This document shows positions 18,321 to 27,771 of a DNA stretch of 64,000 nucleotides, in pieces. Origin of the DNA: a bacterium (GTDB lineage Bacteria; Desulfobacterota; JAPLJL01); contig JAQTNV010000014.1 of the NCBI GenBank assembly GCA_028713675.1, positions 4,621-68,620 of the forward strand, in the 5' to 3' direction. The notes under the pieces are model-generated. The model saw only the letters and a program-made list of their open reading frames with translations. It was not told the origin of the DNA and ran no database searches. Each line of letters opens with the position of its first letter. Within the stretch, counting starts at the first letter, position 1. The translations under genes were made by a program, and so were the position numbers.

Positions 18321-21300
18321 ATGAAAAATCGCCGGTTTTTATTTCCCTTCCTGACTTTTTTCACTTTTTACCTTTCACTTTTTACTTTTTCCTGCGGCTC
18401 CAGCGGCGGGAGCGCCTGGACTGTCTCGCAAACCAACCAATCCCCCCTGGCCGTCATACTCGTTGACCAGACCACGGTCACCGCCGGTTCCGAAATCGTT
18501 CTGGACGGGAGCCAGAGCGTAGATCCCGAAGCGGGCACAATCAGTTACCGCTGGTATGAATGCGAAGAATATCTGAGTTGGCTGCAAAATATGGGATACG
18601 AGGAAGACAGCCCTTATTACTTAAGCTGCAACGGCAACGCCCAGACCGGCCTGCTCAACATCCCCAGCGTTCCGGGCCCCCAGTCTGATCTCGGCGAATA
18701 CGCCGAAGGACCGACCCAGGCGGTCATTCTCCCCGACGAAGGGGAATACACCTTTATCCTGGTGGTGAATGACGGGGAACTGGATAGTCCTCCCCGGGAC
18801 GTCGTCATTACCGTCACCCCGGCTCCCTCGGCTTCCCGACCGATCGCGATGGCTTTTACCGATCCGACCGGCGGGGTATCCGGCTCCAAGATCATCCTCA
18901 ACGGGTCCAAGAGCAAGGCCACCACGACCGGACGCACTATCAGCGAATACCAGTGGTACGAAAATGCCGCCAACCCCCAGCTCAACCTGATTAAGAAAGT
19001 TGCCCTGCTGCCCTACGCCTCGGGGGTGACCCAGGCGGTCTGGCCGGTGACCCCGGGGACTTACCGCTTCACCCTGATCGTGATTGATTCGGGCGGGACT
19101 TATTCTTCGCCCAATAATAATGATGAGGTCCAGGTGATCATTTCGTCCCAGAATCATGCCCCGACGGCTTCGGCCGGGTCCAACCGGGTCGTGAAAAGAG
19201 GCGAACTGGTGACCCTGAACGGCTCGGGAAGCTCCGACCCGGATTCCGGCACCACCCTCTCTTATTCCTGGACGCTTTCCACCCATCCGGCCGGAAGCAC
19301 CGTCACCCTGATCAACCCGACCTCCCTGCAATCCACTTTTTCACCTGACCTTTCCGGGGATTACATCGCCACCCTGGTGGTAAATGACGGGCAGCTCGCG
19401 AGTCCGCCGGCCTCGGTCAAAATCCAGTGTAATTTCCCCCCCTACCCCAACGCCGGCGCCAATCAAACCGTCGCGATCGGCGAGCTGGTAACCCTGGACG
19501 GCTCGGGCAGCTTCGACGCCGACCTGGATCCCATCACCTACTCCTGGGCCATGTCCGCGCCCGTGGGCAGCGTCGCCGCCCTGAATTCCCTGATCACAGC
19601 CAGGCCGACCTTTGTCCCGGACCGGGAAGGCAATTACATTTTCCGGCTGGCCCTGAACGATAGCCTGGAAAATTCAGATTACCCGGCCTGGGTCACCGTG
19701 ACCGCGATCAACCGCCGTCCCATCGCCGTCGCCAAGGCCTCGCCCAACCCGGTCTCCATCGCCAATATCGTCCAGCTCAACGGCTCTTCCAGCTATGATC
19801 CCGAAGGGTACCCGGTCAAATGGGCCTGGAGCCTGCGCTCGCGCCCGGCGGGAAGCTCGGCAGTGATAATCTATCCCAACGCCGTCACCCCGACATTCGT
19901 GGCCGACCTGGTCGGCAGCTTCCTGGTTAAATTGGTGGTGAATGACGGATTCATCGACAGCTACGCGGACTGGATCACGGTTACCGCCACCAATCTCCGG
20001 CCCAAGGCCATCGCCAAGGCCAGCCCGGACCAGCTTAAAATCAATCAGACCACCACCCTGAATGGCTCTCAGAGTTACGACCCCGATGGGAATATCACCA
20101 CCTACCTCTGGCAGGAAACTTCAGGCCCGGCGGTAGCTATCTCCAGTCCCGCCAGCGCCTCCACCGGAACGGGAGCGTTCGCCTCCGCCGGCAGTTACGT
20201 CTTCAAACTGAAAGTTACCGACAACGGAGGACTCACTTACTCCGACTGGACCACCGTCACTGTTATTGCCAATCAGGCACCCTTGGCCGTGGCCCGTTCG
20301 ACTCAGGATATTCTTAAAATCGGTGACACCACCACGCTCGATGGTACGGACAGTTTCGACCCGGATGGATCCATCACCACATACCTCTGGCAGAAAACCT
20401 CGGGCCCGGCGGTGACCATTTCCACCCCTGCCAGCGCCACCAGCGGAACGGGAGCATTCGCTTCCACCGGAACCTATGTTTTCAAATTGACGGTTACCGA
20501 CAACAGCGCGGCCACCTATTCCGATTGGACCACGGTCACGGTAATCAACCTGCCCCCGCAGGCCGCGGCCCGGGCGATACCCTCAAACCCGACGATTGGA
20601 AATTCCAGCATCCTGGACGGAACCCGGAGCAGTGATCCGGAAGGCGCCGCTTTGACCTACCAGTGGACTCAACCCTGGTGGGCTTCGGCGACTGTCTCAA
20701 TCACGAATCCCAACACCAACAACGCCACCGCCGGGACTTTCCCGACCGCGGTTACCTATGCTTTCGTCCTGACGGTTACCGATAATGGCGGGCTCCAGAG
20801 CCGTGATCTGGTTATCGTCAGTCCGCAGGCGGCAGGAGGGCCGGCTAATACCCGCCCCAACGCTGACGCTACGGTCAATGGCCTCAACCAGGCCAATGTC
20901 GGGTTTTATGACTCCGTAACCCTTTACCCAAATTCCAGCAATGACCCCGACATCGGGGACAGCATTGTTTTATATTCCTGGCAACAGGTCTCTGGCTTGC
21001 CGGTCAACCTTGACAAGGAGATGACCGAATATCCCAAGGCAGTCACTTTCATCGCCCCGGACGAAATCGGCAATCTGGTCTTCTCACTGGTCGTCTCCGA
21101 CGGGAAATCTATATCCTACCCCGATCTGGTCACGGTTTCGGTGTGGAGACGGGTATTCAAGAATGGGGATTGCGCCAGCGGCGGCGATACCTTCATCTGC
21201 AAACACGTGGGAGAACCCGCGGGCCTGTTCGTATCTCAACGAGGCAGTGGAAATAAAGGCGCTACTGAACAGAATCTGCAGAACGTCCCCTACTGCGGTG

Positions 21301-22523
21301 ACCCGGTTACGACCCCTTGCAATACCATTTCCTATGCGATTACCCGCTGGCCGGTCAATGTAACCGCCGACGTTTATGTCGGGACCTGGAACCAGCCCGG
21401 CGACCCGATTTGGAATACGTATTATCAGGTCCCAACCGATCCTACATATCCAACCGACGGAACTGGAACCTATAAAGAAAATGTCGTTCTTTATAACGCT
21501 GACGAGAGCACCAAGCGCGCTAGGCGCGGGGTCAGCATCTTTGGTGGGTTCTTCGAAGATGGAACTGGAAATTGGCGGAGGAATCTGGACAGCTATCCGA
21601 CGGCGGTAACTATTAGAGCTAACAATCCCAACGGAGTTGGCGCGGTGTCCTGTGATACGGTTGGTGGAACCATATTTACTAAAAACTCAACATATATTGA
21701 TGGATTTAGAATTATTTGTGACCCTACCGATTTAAGTTCTCATTATGGAATTCTTTGCGATAGCACAATGGTAACGATTAGAAACAATAGTATTTATGGA
21801 AAGGACTCACTTATTGGAACTAATATTGCGATATATATTTATGACTCCAATAACGGAGCCGGATCTCCGACAATTGTAAACAATTACATTAATGGAGGAA
21901 CAGGAGCAGTCGGTGGATCATCAACTGGTATATATTTCCAATACTCCGGATCTGACTCTCTGGTAGCCAATAATTTGATTAATGGTGGATCTGCCGACAA
22001 TTCAAGTTATGGTATATTTATTTCTTCTAGAGATGTAATTCCATACACACCTGCAACCCCTAAAATTATTAATAATATTATCTATGGCGGAATTGGAACT
22101 TCTGCACAATATGGAATTTATGAAAATGGAAGAGATACCGATGCTTTTGTTTATAACAATGATTTTCTAATTAAAGATGCAGGTCCGTCTTTTTGTTTCT
22201 ACTATGATTATGAAGGTTCAACATGTCGGAATACAATTGATCTTGTTAATTCAATGATTGAAGCGGGCTTTAACATCTCCGTAAATCCAAAATTCGAAAA
22301 TACTGATTGGGGTGATCCACTCGGGAAACACCTCAGAAAAGAATCGCAGTGCATTGACGCTGGGACTGACGCCGGGATCAGGTCGGATATGGGCGGTAAT
22401 AAACGGCCGGTGGATGTCAGGCTTCCCGACGGAACCGATGTCGATAATAATCCCTTGGACACCGGGAAGAACGTCTTCGACATCGGGCCCTATGAGTATC
22501 CGAACGCGGTGAGTCAGCCTTAG
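18321..22523 (+). CDS. Large lipoprotein with nine PKD-like domains and a beta-helix
   Basis: The 1400-residue protein has strong AAGGAGG five bases before its ATG. The leader FLTFFTFYLSLFTFSCGSS is encoded by a ctttttac word tract, and its lipobox is atypical. Nine PKD-like domains are visible, marked by openings such as NHAPTASAGSN, NRRPIAVAKAS, NLRPKAIAKAS and NQAPLAVARST, each with an SxDPDG-type loop. After residue 940 comes a DUF1565-like segment, a parallel beta-helix, and a choice-of-anchor Q-like end (DAGTDAGIRSDMGG, FDIGPYEYP). The beta-helix DNA, about 21640-22310, is strikingly AT-rich. It is a paralogue of the preceding gene with more PKD copies, and probably a surface-exposed stalk and head. 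Confidence 0.87.
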   Translation: MKNRRFLFPFLTFFTFYLSLFTFSCGSSGGSAWTVSQTNQSPLAVILVDQTTVTAGSEIVLDGSQSVDPEAGTISYRWYECEEYLSWLQNMGYEEDSPYYLSCNGNAQTGLLNIPSVPGPQSDLGEYAEGPTQAVILPDEGEYTFILVVNDGELDSPPRDVVITVTPAPSASRPIAMAFTDPTGGVSGSKIILNGSKSKATTTGRTISEYQWYENAANPQLNLIKKVALLPYASGVTQAVWPVTPGTYRFTLIVIDSGGTYSSPNNNDEVQVIISSQNHAPTASAGSNRVVKRGELVTLNGSGSSDPDSGTTLSYSWTLSTHPAGSTVTLINPTSLQSTFSPDLSGDYIATLVVNDGQLASPPASVKIQCNFPPYPNAGANQTVAIGELVTLDGSGSFDADLDPITYSWAMSAPVGSVAALNSLITARPTFVPDREGNYIFRLALNDSLENSDYPAWVTVTAINRRPIAVAKASPNPVSIANIVQLNGSSSYDPEGYPVKWAWSLRSRPAGSSAVIIYPNAVTPTFVADLVGSFLVKLVVNDGFIDSYADWITVTATNLRPKAIAKASPDQLKINQTTTLNGSQSYDPDGNITTYLWQETSGPAVAISSPASASTGTGAFASAGSYVFKLKVTDNGGLTYSDWTTVTVIANQAPLAVARSTQDILKIGDTTTLDGTDSFDPDGSITTYLWQKTSGPAVTISTPASATSGTGAFASTGTYVFKLTVTDNSAATYSDWTTVTVINLPPQAAARAIPSNPTIGNSSILDGTRSSDPEGAALTYQWTQPWWASATVSITNPNTNNATAGTFPTAVTYAFVLTVTDNGGLQSRDLVIVSPQAAGGPANTRPNADATVNGLNQANVGFYDSVTLYPNSSNDPDIGDSIVLYSWQQVSGLPVNLDKEMTEYPKAVTFIAPDEIGNLVFSLVVSDGKSISYPDLVTVSVWRRVFKNGDCASGGDTFICKHVGEPAGLFVSQRGSGNKGATEQNLQNVPYCGDPVTTPCNTISYAITRWPVNVTADVYVGTWNQPGDPIWNTYYQVPTDPTYPTDGTGTYKENVVLYNADESTKRARRGVSIFGGFFEDGTGNWRRNLDSYPTAVTIRANNPNGVGAVSCDTVGGTIFTKNSTYIDGFRIICDPTDLSSHYGILCDSTMVTIRNNSIYGKDSLIGTNIAIYIYDSNNGAGSPTIVNNYINGGTGAVGGSSTGIYFQYSGSDSLVANNLINGGSADNSSYGIFISSRDVIPYTPATPKIINNIIYGGIGTSAQYGIYENGRDTDAFVYNNDFLIKDAGPSFCFYYDYEGSTCRNTIDLVNSMIEAGFNISVNPKFENTDWGDPLGKHLRKESQCIDAGTDAGIRSDMGGNKRPVDVRLPDGTDVDNNPLDTGKNVFDIGPYEYPNAVSQP

Positions 22524-22575
22524 CAGGTAACAGGTAGCAGGAAACCGATAACAGGCAAAAATAAGAAGAAGAAAA

Positions 22576-22604
22576 GGGAGCCCGTCTGAGGGCTCCCTTT
22601 TTTT
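22576..22604 (+). terminator. Rho-independent terminator after the nine-PKD lipoprotein
   Basis: An eight-base-pair stem GGGAGCCC / GGGCTCCC with a six-base loop is followed by seven T residues. It lies about 50 bases after the stop. Confidence 0.85.
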
Positions 22605-22674
22605 CGCTTGCGATTGCCGCCTCCGCAAAATGCCGACTCTGAAACAGGCACGATATAACTCAAGCCTCTTTGAC

Positions 22675-22735
22675 AAAACCGCCGATAAATCGGCATACTA
22701 CATTTTTGAACCTGTTGTTGCCTAATTATTGGGCT
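22675..22735. repeat. REP-like pair: ccgccgataaatcggc and gttg-cc-ggg elements
   Basis: The palindrome gccgataaatcggc followed by atactac is 10 bases from cctgttgttgcctaattatt-gggct. The same two elements occur together at 27867-27953 and, in the opposite order, at 37580-37639. The pair ends 15 bases before the YfhO-like gene. Confidence 0.75.
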
Positions 22736-22749
22736 AATTTGAGCCACCG

Positions 22750-25350
22750 ATGGACCACCAAACTACCAAGCCACCTGGAACCCTAGCAACCTGTATTTAC
22801 ATCCTCCCCGCCCTGGGACTTTTCATCTATCTTTTTCATCCCCTCTTCTGGAGTTCGGTCATCGACCACGACATGACCACTTACTTTTATTACTTCTATA
22901 AAAAACTTTTCTTTTCCGAACTTCATAACGGCGAACTGCCCCTCTGGAATCCCGGGGTGGCGCTGGGCTATTACCAGGCCGGCAACCCGCTTCACGGTTA
23001 TTTTTATCCTCTGAATATTATCTTTTTCCTCCTCCCTTTCGACCTGGCTTACAACTGGCTGATTTTGATTCACTATTTCCTGGCCGGCCTTTTCATGTAC
23101 CTCCTGGTCAAAACCCTCACCGGCAGTCCCCCGGCTTCTTTGTTTGCCGGTGTTACCTACGCTTTCAGCGGGGTAATGATTTCCCTCTCCAAAAACATCG
23201 GATTTCTCTTCGGGGCGGTCTGGTATCCGCTGATTCTTTTCAGTATTGAAAAATATATGGAGGGGAACAAAGGGCAAAGAACTGTTAAAGATTTTCGTAA
23301 ATACAAATACTTCGGCCTTCTGACTCTGGGGTTCTGCTGCCAGTTTCTCACCGGAGACCTGCAAAGCTTCGTTATCGGTATCGGCCTGGCCGTGATTCAA
23401 CTGGTGGTCCGGATCCACCAGCTCGAACCCATCCATAAAGCCCCGGCCCGATTCGCCCTCTCACTCGGAAGGGCCGGTCTGTTCCTGGTCGGTTCACTAG
23501 CGCTGGCCATGGGCATCGCCATGATCCAGCTTCTTCCACTGCTTGATATGGCCTGGCAATCCTACCGGCTGCACGGGATTCCCCTTGAGGAAGCCGGTTA
23601 TTTCTCTTTCAATCCCCAAAGATGGATCAACCTTTTCCACCCATTTATATGGGGCCAGAGCGAACTCAATACCTTCTGGGGAGACAACCTTTCCAACAGC
23701 CTGACGATGAAGCAGTTCTGGTACCCGAGTATCTACCTGGGAATCGCCCCGATATTTTTGGCTCTATGCTCAATAATATCTCTCCGACAAAATCAAGATT
23801 CTTCGTCCCGGCAATCGGGACCCAGAATGACATCCCAAGAGGATTTTTCAGGATTGGAAAACCGAGGGCTGGTGATATGGTATTTCGTCCTGATCCTCGT
23901 ATTCTTTTTCCTCGCCTGCGGAAGTTTCACCCCGGTCTGGCCCTGGGTTTATTCCCACCTGCCGGTTTTCTCCCTTTTCCGTTTCCCGGCCAAGTATTTT
24001 TCAATAGTCAACCTTCTGCTCTGCGTCCTGGCGGGGCTGGGGCTGGCCAACCTCATCTCCCGGCCGCTGGACCGAAGGGAATTCAGAATTATATATGGCG
24101 GTTTGCTCGCCTCGGCGATCGCGATCTTCACATTTCTCGGCTTCAGGTGTTCCGCTTTCCAAGCGGAGATCGCCTCCCACCTCCAGATTGACACCACCCG
24201 GGCGCTCTCCGAACTCAGGCAGGGATATATCCTCCTGGCGTTCTTCTCGACAGCAAGCTTCCTGCTCATTTTCCTTCTGGCCAAGTCCAAGGGAGGAAAA
24301 AATTATCTGCTTTTCGCCCTCTTTCTTCTCCTGGGAATTGATATTTTCCTGGGTCTGACCCCGCTCAGGGTAACCAACCGTTCGGATTTCCACCGCGCCC
24401 CGGAAATCTATTCCCGGATCCTTTCGCAGGAAGAGCCGCATTCCTTCCGGATCTGGTTCGATTCCGGTTCAGTCCCTTTTTTCAGGACCAGATCATACCG
24501 GGAGGTCCTGGTCCCCAACTCGGCCCTGGATGATCAGGTTGATTATTTTTTTGGGAATGAGCCGGCTGTGCCCGGCCGGACCTACGAGCTTTACCGCTTC
24601 GACAACTTCAGCAACCTCGCGGAATTCATCAATCTCGCCGATACCAGATATATCCTCACCAACGTCCGGCAGTCCGGAAAACCCATCGCGGAGATTTACC
24701 CCCGGCTTTCCGGTTTGACCCCGGTCTTCGCCGATCCGGAAAAGAATGTCCTGCTGCTCCGGAATGAAACCGCCCGCCCCCGTTTTTACGTGGTCAATCA
24801 ATGGGAATGGATTCCTTCGGGCCGGGAGGTATTGCAGAGAATGTTCGCAGACTGGGCCGATCCCGCGCCTGCTCACTGGCCCCGGGCCTTCCTTGAGGCC
24901 AATGAATGTTTAAAATCTGGCCGAACCCAAAACATGGAAAAGTGCTGGGACCGGAAGTTTTTTCTGCCCGCGGGAGGTGACGCTTTCCCCAAACAGATAA
25001 AAATAATCAGATATTCCCCCAACCGGATCGACCTCGAAGTCCATCTTCCCTCCCCGGGACTGCTGGTGTTCAACGACTCATACTACCCCGGCTGGCAGGC
25101 GCAGGCGGACGGCCAGGACAAGGAAATTTACCGGACCAATTACCTCTTTAAAGGAATCTTTCTCTCCGACGGGGAGCACCGGGTTTCCTTCATTTTCCGT
25201 CCGGCTTCTTACCGTTGGGGCAAGTGGATTACCCTTTTTTGCCTCGGGGGTATTTTACTGACCGTAATTGGGATGAAAATCAAAGGGCGGCCACGGCCTG
25301 CCCGAGCCGGGCAAAACCGGCCAGGGAGGGCCGCCCCTACGAAGACATGA
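22750..25350 (+). CDS. YfhO-family polytopic membrane protein
   Basis: The 866-residue protein has about 12 hydrophobic helices in residues 15-535, then a soluble C-terminal domain and a last helix. HDMTTYFYYFYKKLF, NGELPLWNPGVALGYYQAGN and the end domain with YYPGWQAQADGQ are typical of the YfhO family, GT-C-like proteins linked to glycosylation of envelope polymers; the exact substrate here is unknown. The first residues (MDHQTTKPPGTLATC) come from a ccaccaaactacc word tract and the start may lie further in. The last 20 residues (GRPRPARAGQNRPGR) are encoded by a GC-rich repeat, so the C-terminus has been extended by it. Confidence 0.85.
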   Translation: MDHQTTKPPGTLATCIYILPALGLFIYLFHPLFWSSVIDHDMTTYFYYFYKKLFFSELHNGELPLWNPGVALGYYQAGNPLHGYFYPLNIIFFLLPFDLAYNWLILIHYFLAGLFMYLLVKTLTGSPPASLFAGVTYAFSGVMISLSKNIGFLFGAVWYPLILFSIEKYMEGNKGQRTVKDFRKYKYFGLLTLGFCCQFLTGDLQSFVIGIGLAVIQLVVRIHQLEPIHKAPARFALSLGRAGLFLVGSLALAMGIAMIQLLPLLDMAWQSYRLHGIPLEEAGYFSFNPQRWINLFHPFIWGQSELNTFWGDNLSNSLTMKQFWYPSIYLGIAPIFLALCSIISLRQNQDSSSRQSGPRMTSQEDFSGLENRGLVIWYFVLILVFFFLACGSFTPVWPWVYSHLPVFSLFRFPAKYFSIVNLLLCVLAGLGLANLISRPLDRREFRIIYGGLLASAIAIFTFLGFRCSAFQAEIASHLQIDTTRALSELRQGYILLAFFSTASFLLIFLLAKSKGGKNYLLFALFLLLGIDIFLGLTPLRVTNRSDFHRAPEIYSRILSQEEPHSFRIWFDSGSVPFFRTRSYREVLVPNSALDDQVDYFFGNEPAVPGRTYELYRFDNFSNLAEFINLADTRYILTNVRQSGKPIAEIYPRLSGLTPVFADPEKNVLLLRNETARPRFYVVNQWEWIPSGREVLQRMFADWADPAPAHWPRAFLEANECLKSGRTQNMEKCWDRKFFLPAGGDAFPKQIKIIRYSPNRIDLEVHLPSPGLLVFNDSYYPGWQAQADGQDKEIYRTNYLFKGIFLSDGEHRVSFIFRPASYRWGKWITLFCLGGILLTVIGMKIKGRPRPARAGQNRPGRAAPTKT

Positions 25351-25806
25351 TTTTTCTGAAGTCAAGCAAAATCAAATACAAGTTCGCAGTCTAAAGGCTG
25401 CGGCTACCTATTTGGTTCATTTGATTTGCAATCGTCATTCGTCAATCAGCCGCAAGGCTGAAGCCTTGCCCTGCATTTTGATTTCGTAGTGCGACCCTTT
25501 AGGGTCGCGATTAAACAAGGCTTCCCTCGTCCGCAATGCCTCGGGATTTAATCGAAAAGCCTCGCACTACTCCGATAAAAACACCGATAAATCGACAGGA
25601 AATATAAAAGTAGGGGAGAAGCTTGTCTCCTCCCTATTCCGGGCGGGGATCCTTCGGCTTCCCTCGATAGAACTCGGGATAAATCGCTCAGGACAGGTAA
25701 ACCCCGCCCCGACAATGAAGCTTTCTATTGTCCCGGTCGCTGGCTACTCTCGGTTTAAATTTAATCTTCAACTCGAAACTCGAAACCAGAAACCCGAAAC
25801 TTCTTT
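25351..25806. repeat. Repeat-packed gap of 456 bases without a gene
   Basis: At least seven elements lie in series: cagtctaaaggctgcggctac (25387-25407), gcaatcgtcattcgtcaat (25429-25447), the palindromic gtgcgaccctttagggtcgc unit around 25480-25515, caccgataaatcga (about 25582), the gtaggggagaag...gcggggat unit (25610-25650) split by an insertion (25651-25698) and continued by aaaccccgcccc, and the aactcgaaactcgaaacc word tract (25768-25800). No open frame here resembles a gene. Confidence 0.8.
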
Positions 25807-26616
25807 TTAAATACTCGGAAACCTGGGCCGTTCCGGCAGCGGCAGTTCCGGGAGGGAAAACGGGATTTTGCGGAGGGCGAGATTGTAGCCCAAAGCCGCC
25901 AGCCGCGCGAGGTTGACCGTATCCTCGAAATTGTAAAGGACGAGGCGCGCCAGGGCTTCCCGTTTCCCGCGCAAATAATCCTGCCAGAGCAGGACAGCCA
26001 GGTATCCATCCACCCCCTGGACTTCCGGGTCCCTTTCAATTCCGAGAAGCGGCTCGATTTTTTTCAAACCTCCTTTAATCCCAAGGCGGCGGAAAACATA
26101 CATCAGGTCCAGATGGCCCAGGACCGGGGAGCGGAGGGGAATTACTTTCGAGCCGAACCGGGCCCTTAAAAAAGGCAGGTCAAATCCTGAACCGTTGAAC
26201 GTGACCAGAAGCGAAAAAGGGCTGACGGCGGCGGGAAAGTCCTCCAGGTTTTTCCCCCGGATGAAGGCCTGATACCTTTCCCCGTCGTAAAGCCCGATCA
26301 CGGTAATCGAGTTGAAATGGGGCGAAAGGCCATCGGTTTCAATGTCCAGAAAAGCGGTGCGTCCGGGAAAATCCGGGAAAAGCCGCCAGCGGTCCGGGGC
26401 GGTCAGACGCCCGCTGAAAAAACCCGCTTCGCCCAGGACATAATGTTCCAGGGAAGCCTCAAGCTCCCGTCCGATTCCCCGGCCGATCCGGGACGGCAGG
26501 ATCTCGAGCTCTTTCCCCGCCAGCGCGTCCTTCCAATTCCGGATGCCGGATTCCCAGATCTGCGCTTCCATCCGGGGGCCGACCCCCGGGATATGCAAAA
26601 AAGTATTTTGGAGCAT
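25807..26616 (-). CDS. RNase H-fold 3'-5' exonuclease, YprB-like
   Basis: The 269-residue protein opens with a helix-hairpin-helix-like stretch (LHIPGVGPRMEAQIWESG). An RNase_H_2/DEDD exonuclease domain follows: FLDIETDGLSP with the first D and E, TFNGSGFDLPFLRARFG with the second motif, and LVLYNFEDTVNLARL with the final aspartates. This matches the YprB family, often annotated as ribonuclease H-like proteins. Natural substrates are poorly known. The gene stands alone, reading away from the hydrolase; a 100-base repeat separates the two. Confidence 0.83.
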   Translation of the reverse strand: MLQNTFLHIPGVGPRMEAQIWESGIRNWKDALAGKELEILPSRIGRGIGRELEASLEHYVLGEAGFFSGRLTAPDRWRLFPDFPGRTAFLDIETDGLSPHFNSITVIGLYDGERYQAFIRGKNLEDFPAAVSPFSLLVTFNGSGFDLPFLRARFGSKVIPLRSPVLGHLDLMYVFRRLGIKGGLKKIEPLLGIERDPEVQGVDGYLAVLLWQDYLRGKREALARLVLYNFEDTVNLARLAALGYNLALRKIPFSLPELPLPERPRFPSI

Positions 26617-26625
26617 TATTTATAG

Positions 26626-26725
26626 AGCGAGAAAAGTTGAATAGGCGGGAAAGGCAAGGAAGGTTTTTGTGTCCTTTCTTTTTCTTGGCTTTTCCTACTT
26701 TTCCCGCATTTCCCGTTTTTCTCGC
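26626..26725. repeat. 100-base imperfect inverted element (gcgagaaaa...ttttctcgc)
   Basis: The left arm starts agcgagaaaagttg and continues ggcgggaaaggcaagg; the right arm ends cccgcatttcccgtttttctcgc. A second copy lies at 55696-55811, where it is interrupted by about 20 extra bases. Confidence 0.75.
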
Positions 26726-26790
26726 TTTTTCCCATCCTTTGAAAATCCTCTTTATATGATATTATATCGTGTGATGCGAGGAGAGAAACC

Positions 26791-27696
26791 ATGACACGGA
26801 GACGATTTCATCGACAATCGAAAGCCAACACCGAACCACAGGGCATGAGCATGGCCGGAAACTTTGCCGGGGCGGGCGGGACCAGGATCTTCTGGCAGGC
26901 CTGGCTTCCCCCGGCCGTCCGGGAAACCGCGGAGGAGAGAAAATCCCGTCCCTTGATTCTCCTGGCCCACGGCCTGGGAGAGCACAGCGGCCGGTATGGA
27001 AACGTCGTCAACCAGCTGCTCTACCGGGGCTATCCCGTCTTCGCCCTCGATCACCGGGGCCATGGCCGGTCGGAGGGCAAGCGGGGACATATCACGAGTT
27101 TCTCGGAATACCTGGAAGACCTGAAAACCCTGCAGTCCCTGGCGATGGAGAAAACCGGGAAAAGCCGGGTGGTCATAATCGGGCACAGCCTGGGAGGATT
27201 AATCGCCCTGGCCTACGCCTTGGAAAACCAGGGGACGCTGGCCGGGGTGGTTGCCTCCGGACCGGCCCTGAAATTTAAAGTCCAGGTCCCCTGGATCAAG
27301 GCCTTCCTGGGGAAGGCCCTCTCCCGGATCATGCCGGCGCTGACCATGGACAATGGTTTGGACCCCGCGTTCCTCTCGCATGACCCGAAAGTAGTCCAGG
27401 ATTATATCAAAGATCCGCTGGTGCATAAAAAAGTCAGTGCCCGCTGGTTCACCGAGGTCAACGCCCGGATGGAATGGGCCCTGGCCCAGGCAAACCAGCT
27501 CGCGCTTCCCGTCCTGCTCATCCATGGGGCCGATGACCAGTTGACCGATCCCCGGGCAACCGAGGCCTTCGCCCAAAAGGTCAGCTCCACCCGGAAAAAA
27601 TTAATCATTTACCCGGGGTTCTACCACGAAAGCTTTAATGAGCTTGAAAAGGAAAAGGCCCTGCGGGATCTGGAAAATTGGCTGAAAGAAATTTGA
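26791..27696 (+). CDS. Alpha/beta hydrolase, monoacylglycerol-lipase-like
   Basis: The 301-residue protein has LAHGLGEHSGRYGNVVNQLL and FALDHRGHGRSEG, the signatures of the Hydrolase_4/monoacylglycerol lipase group. The nucleophile serine lies in IIGHSLGGLIALAYA, the acid in LLIHGADDQLTDPRA, and the histidine in YPGFYHESFNE. It therefore probably hydrolyses lysophospholipids or monoglycerides in the cytoplasm. GAGGAGAG precedes ATG 26791; ATGs at residues 19 and 21 are alternatives. No operon partner is obvious. Confidence 0.88.
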   Translation: MTRRRFHRQSKANTEPQGMSMAGNFAGAGGTRIFWQAWLPPAVRETAEERKSRPLILLAHGLGEHSGRYGNVVNQLLYRGYPVFALDHRGHGRSEGKRGHITSFSEYLEDLKTLQSLAMEKTGKSRVVIIGHSLGGLIALAYALENQGTLAGVVASGPALKFKVQVPWIKAFLGKALSRIMPALTMDNGLDPAFLSHDPKVVQDYIKDPLVHKKVSARWFTEVNARMEWALAQANQLALPVLLIHGADDQLTDPRATEAFAQKVSSTRKKLIIYPGFYHESFNELEKEKALRDLENWLKEI

Positions 27697-27771
27697 ATTT
27701 TTGACACGGATTACACGGATTTTATGGATTTAGATTAAGTTTATCCGTAAAAATTATGATTTTTCTGGAAA

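Noticed and set aside
25351-25806. CRISPR array in the repeat-rich gap
   Set aside because: Repeats are different from one another and not regularly spaced; no cas gene is present.
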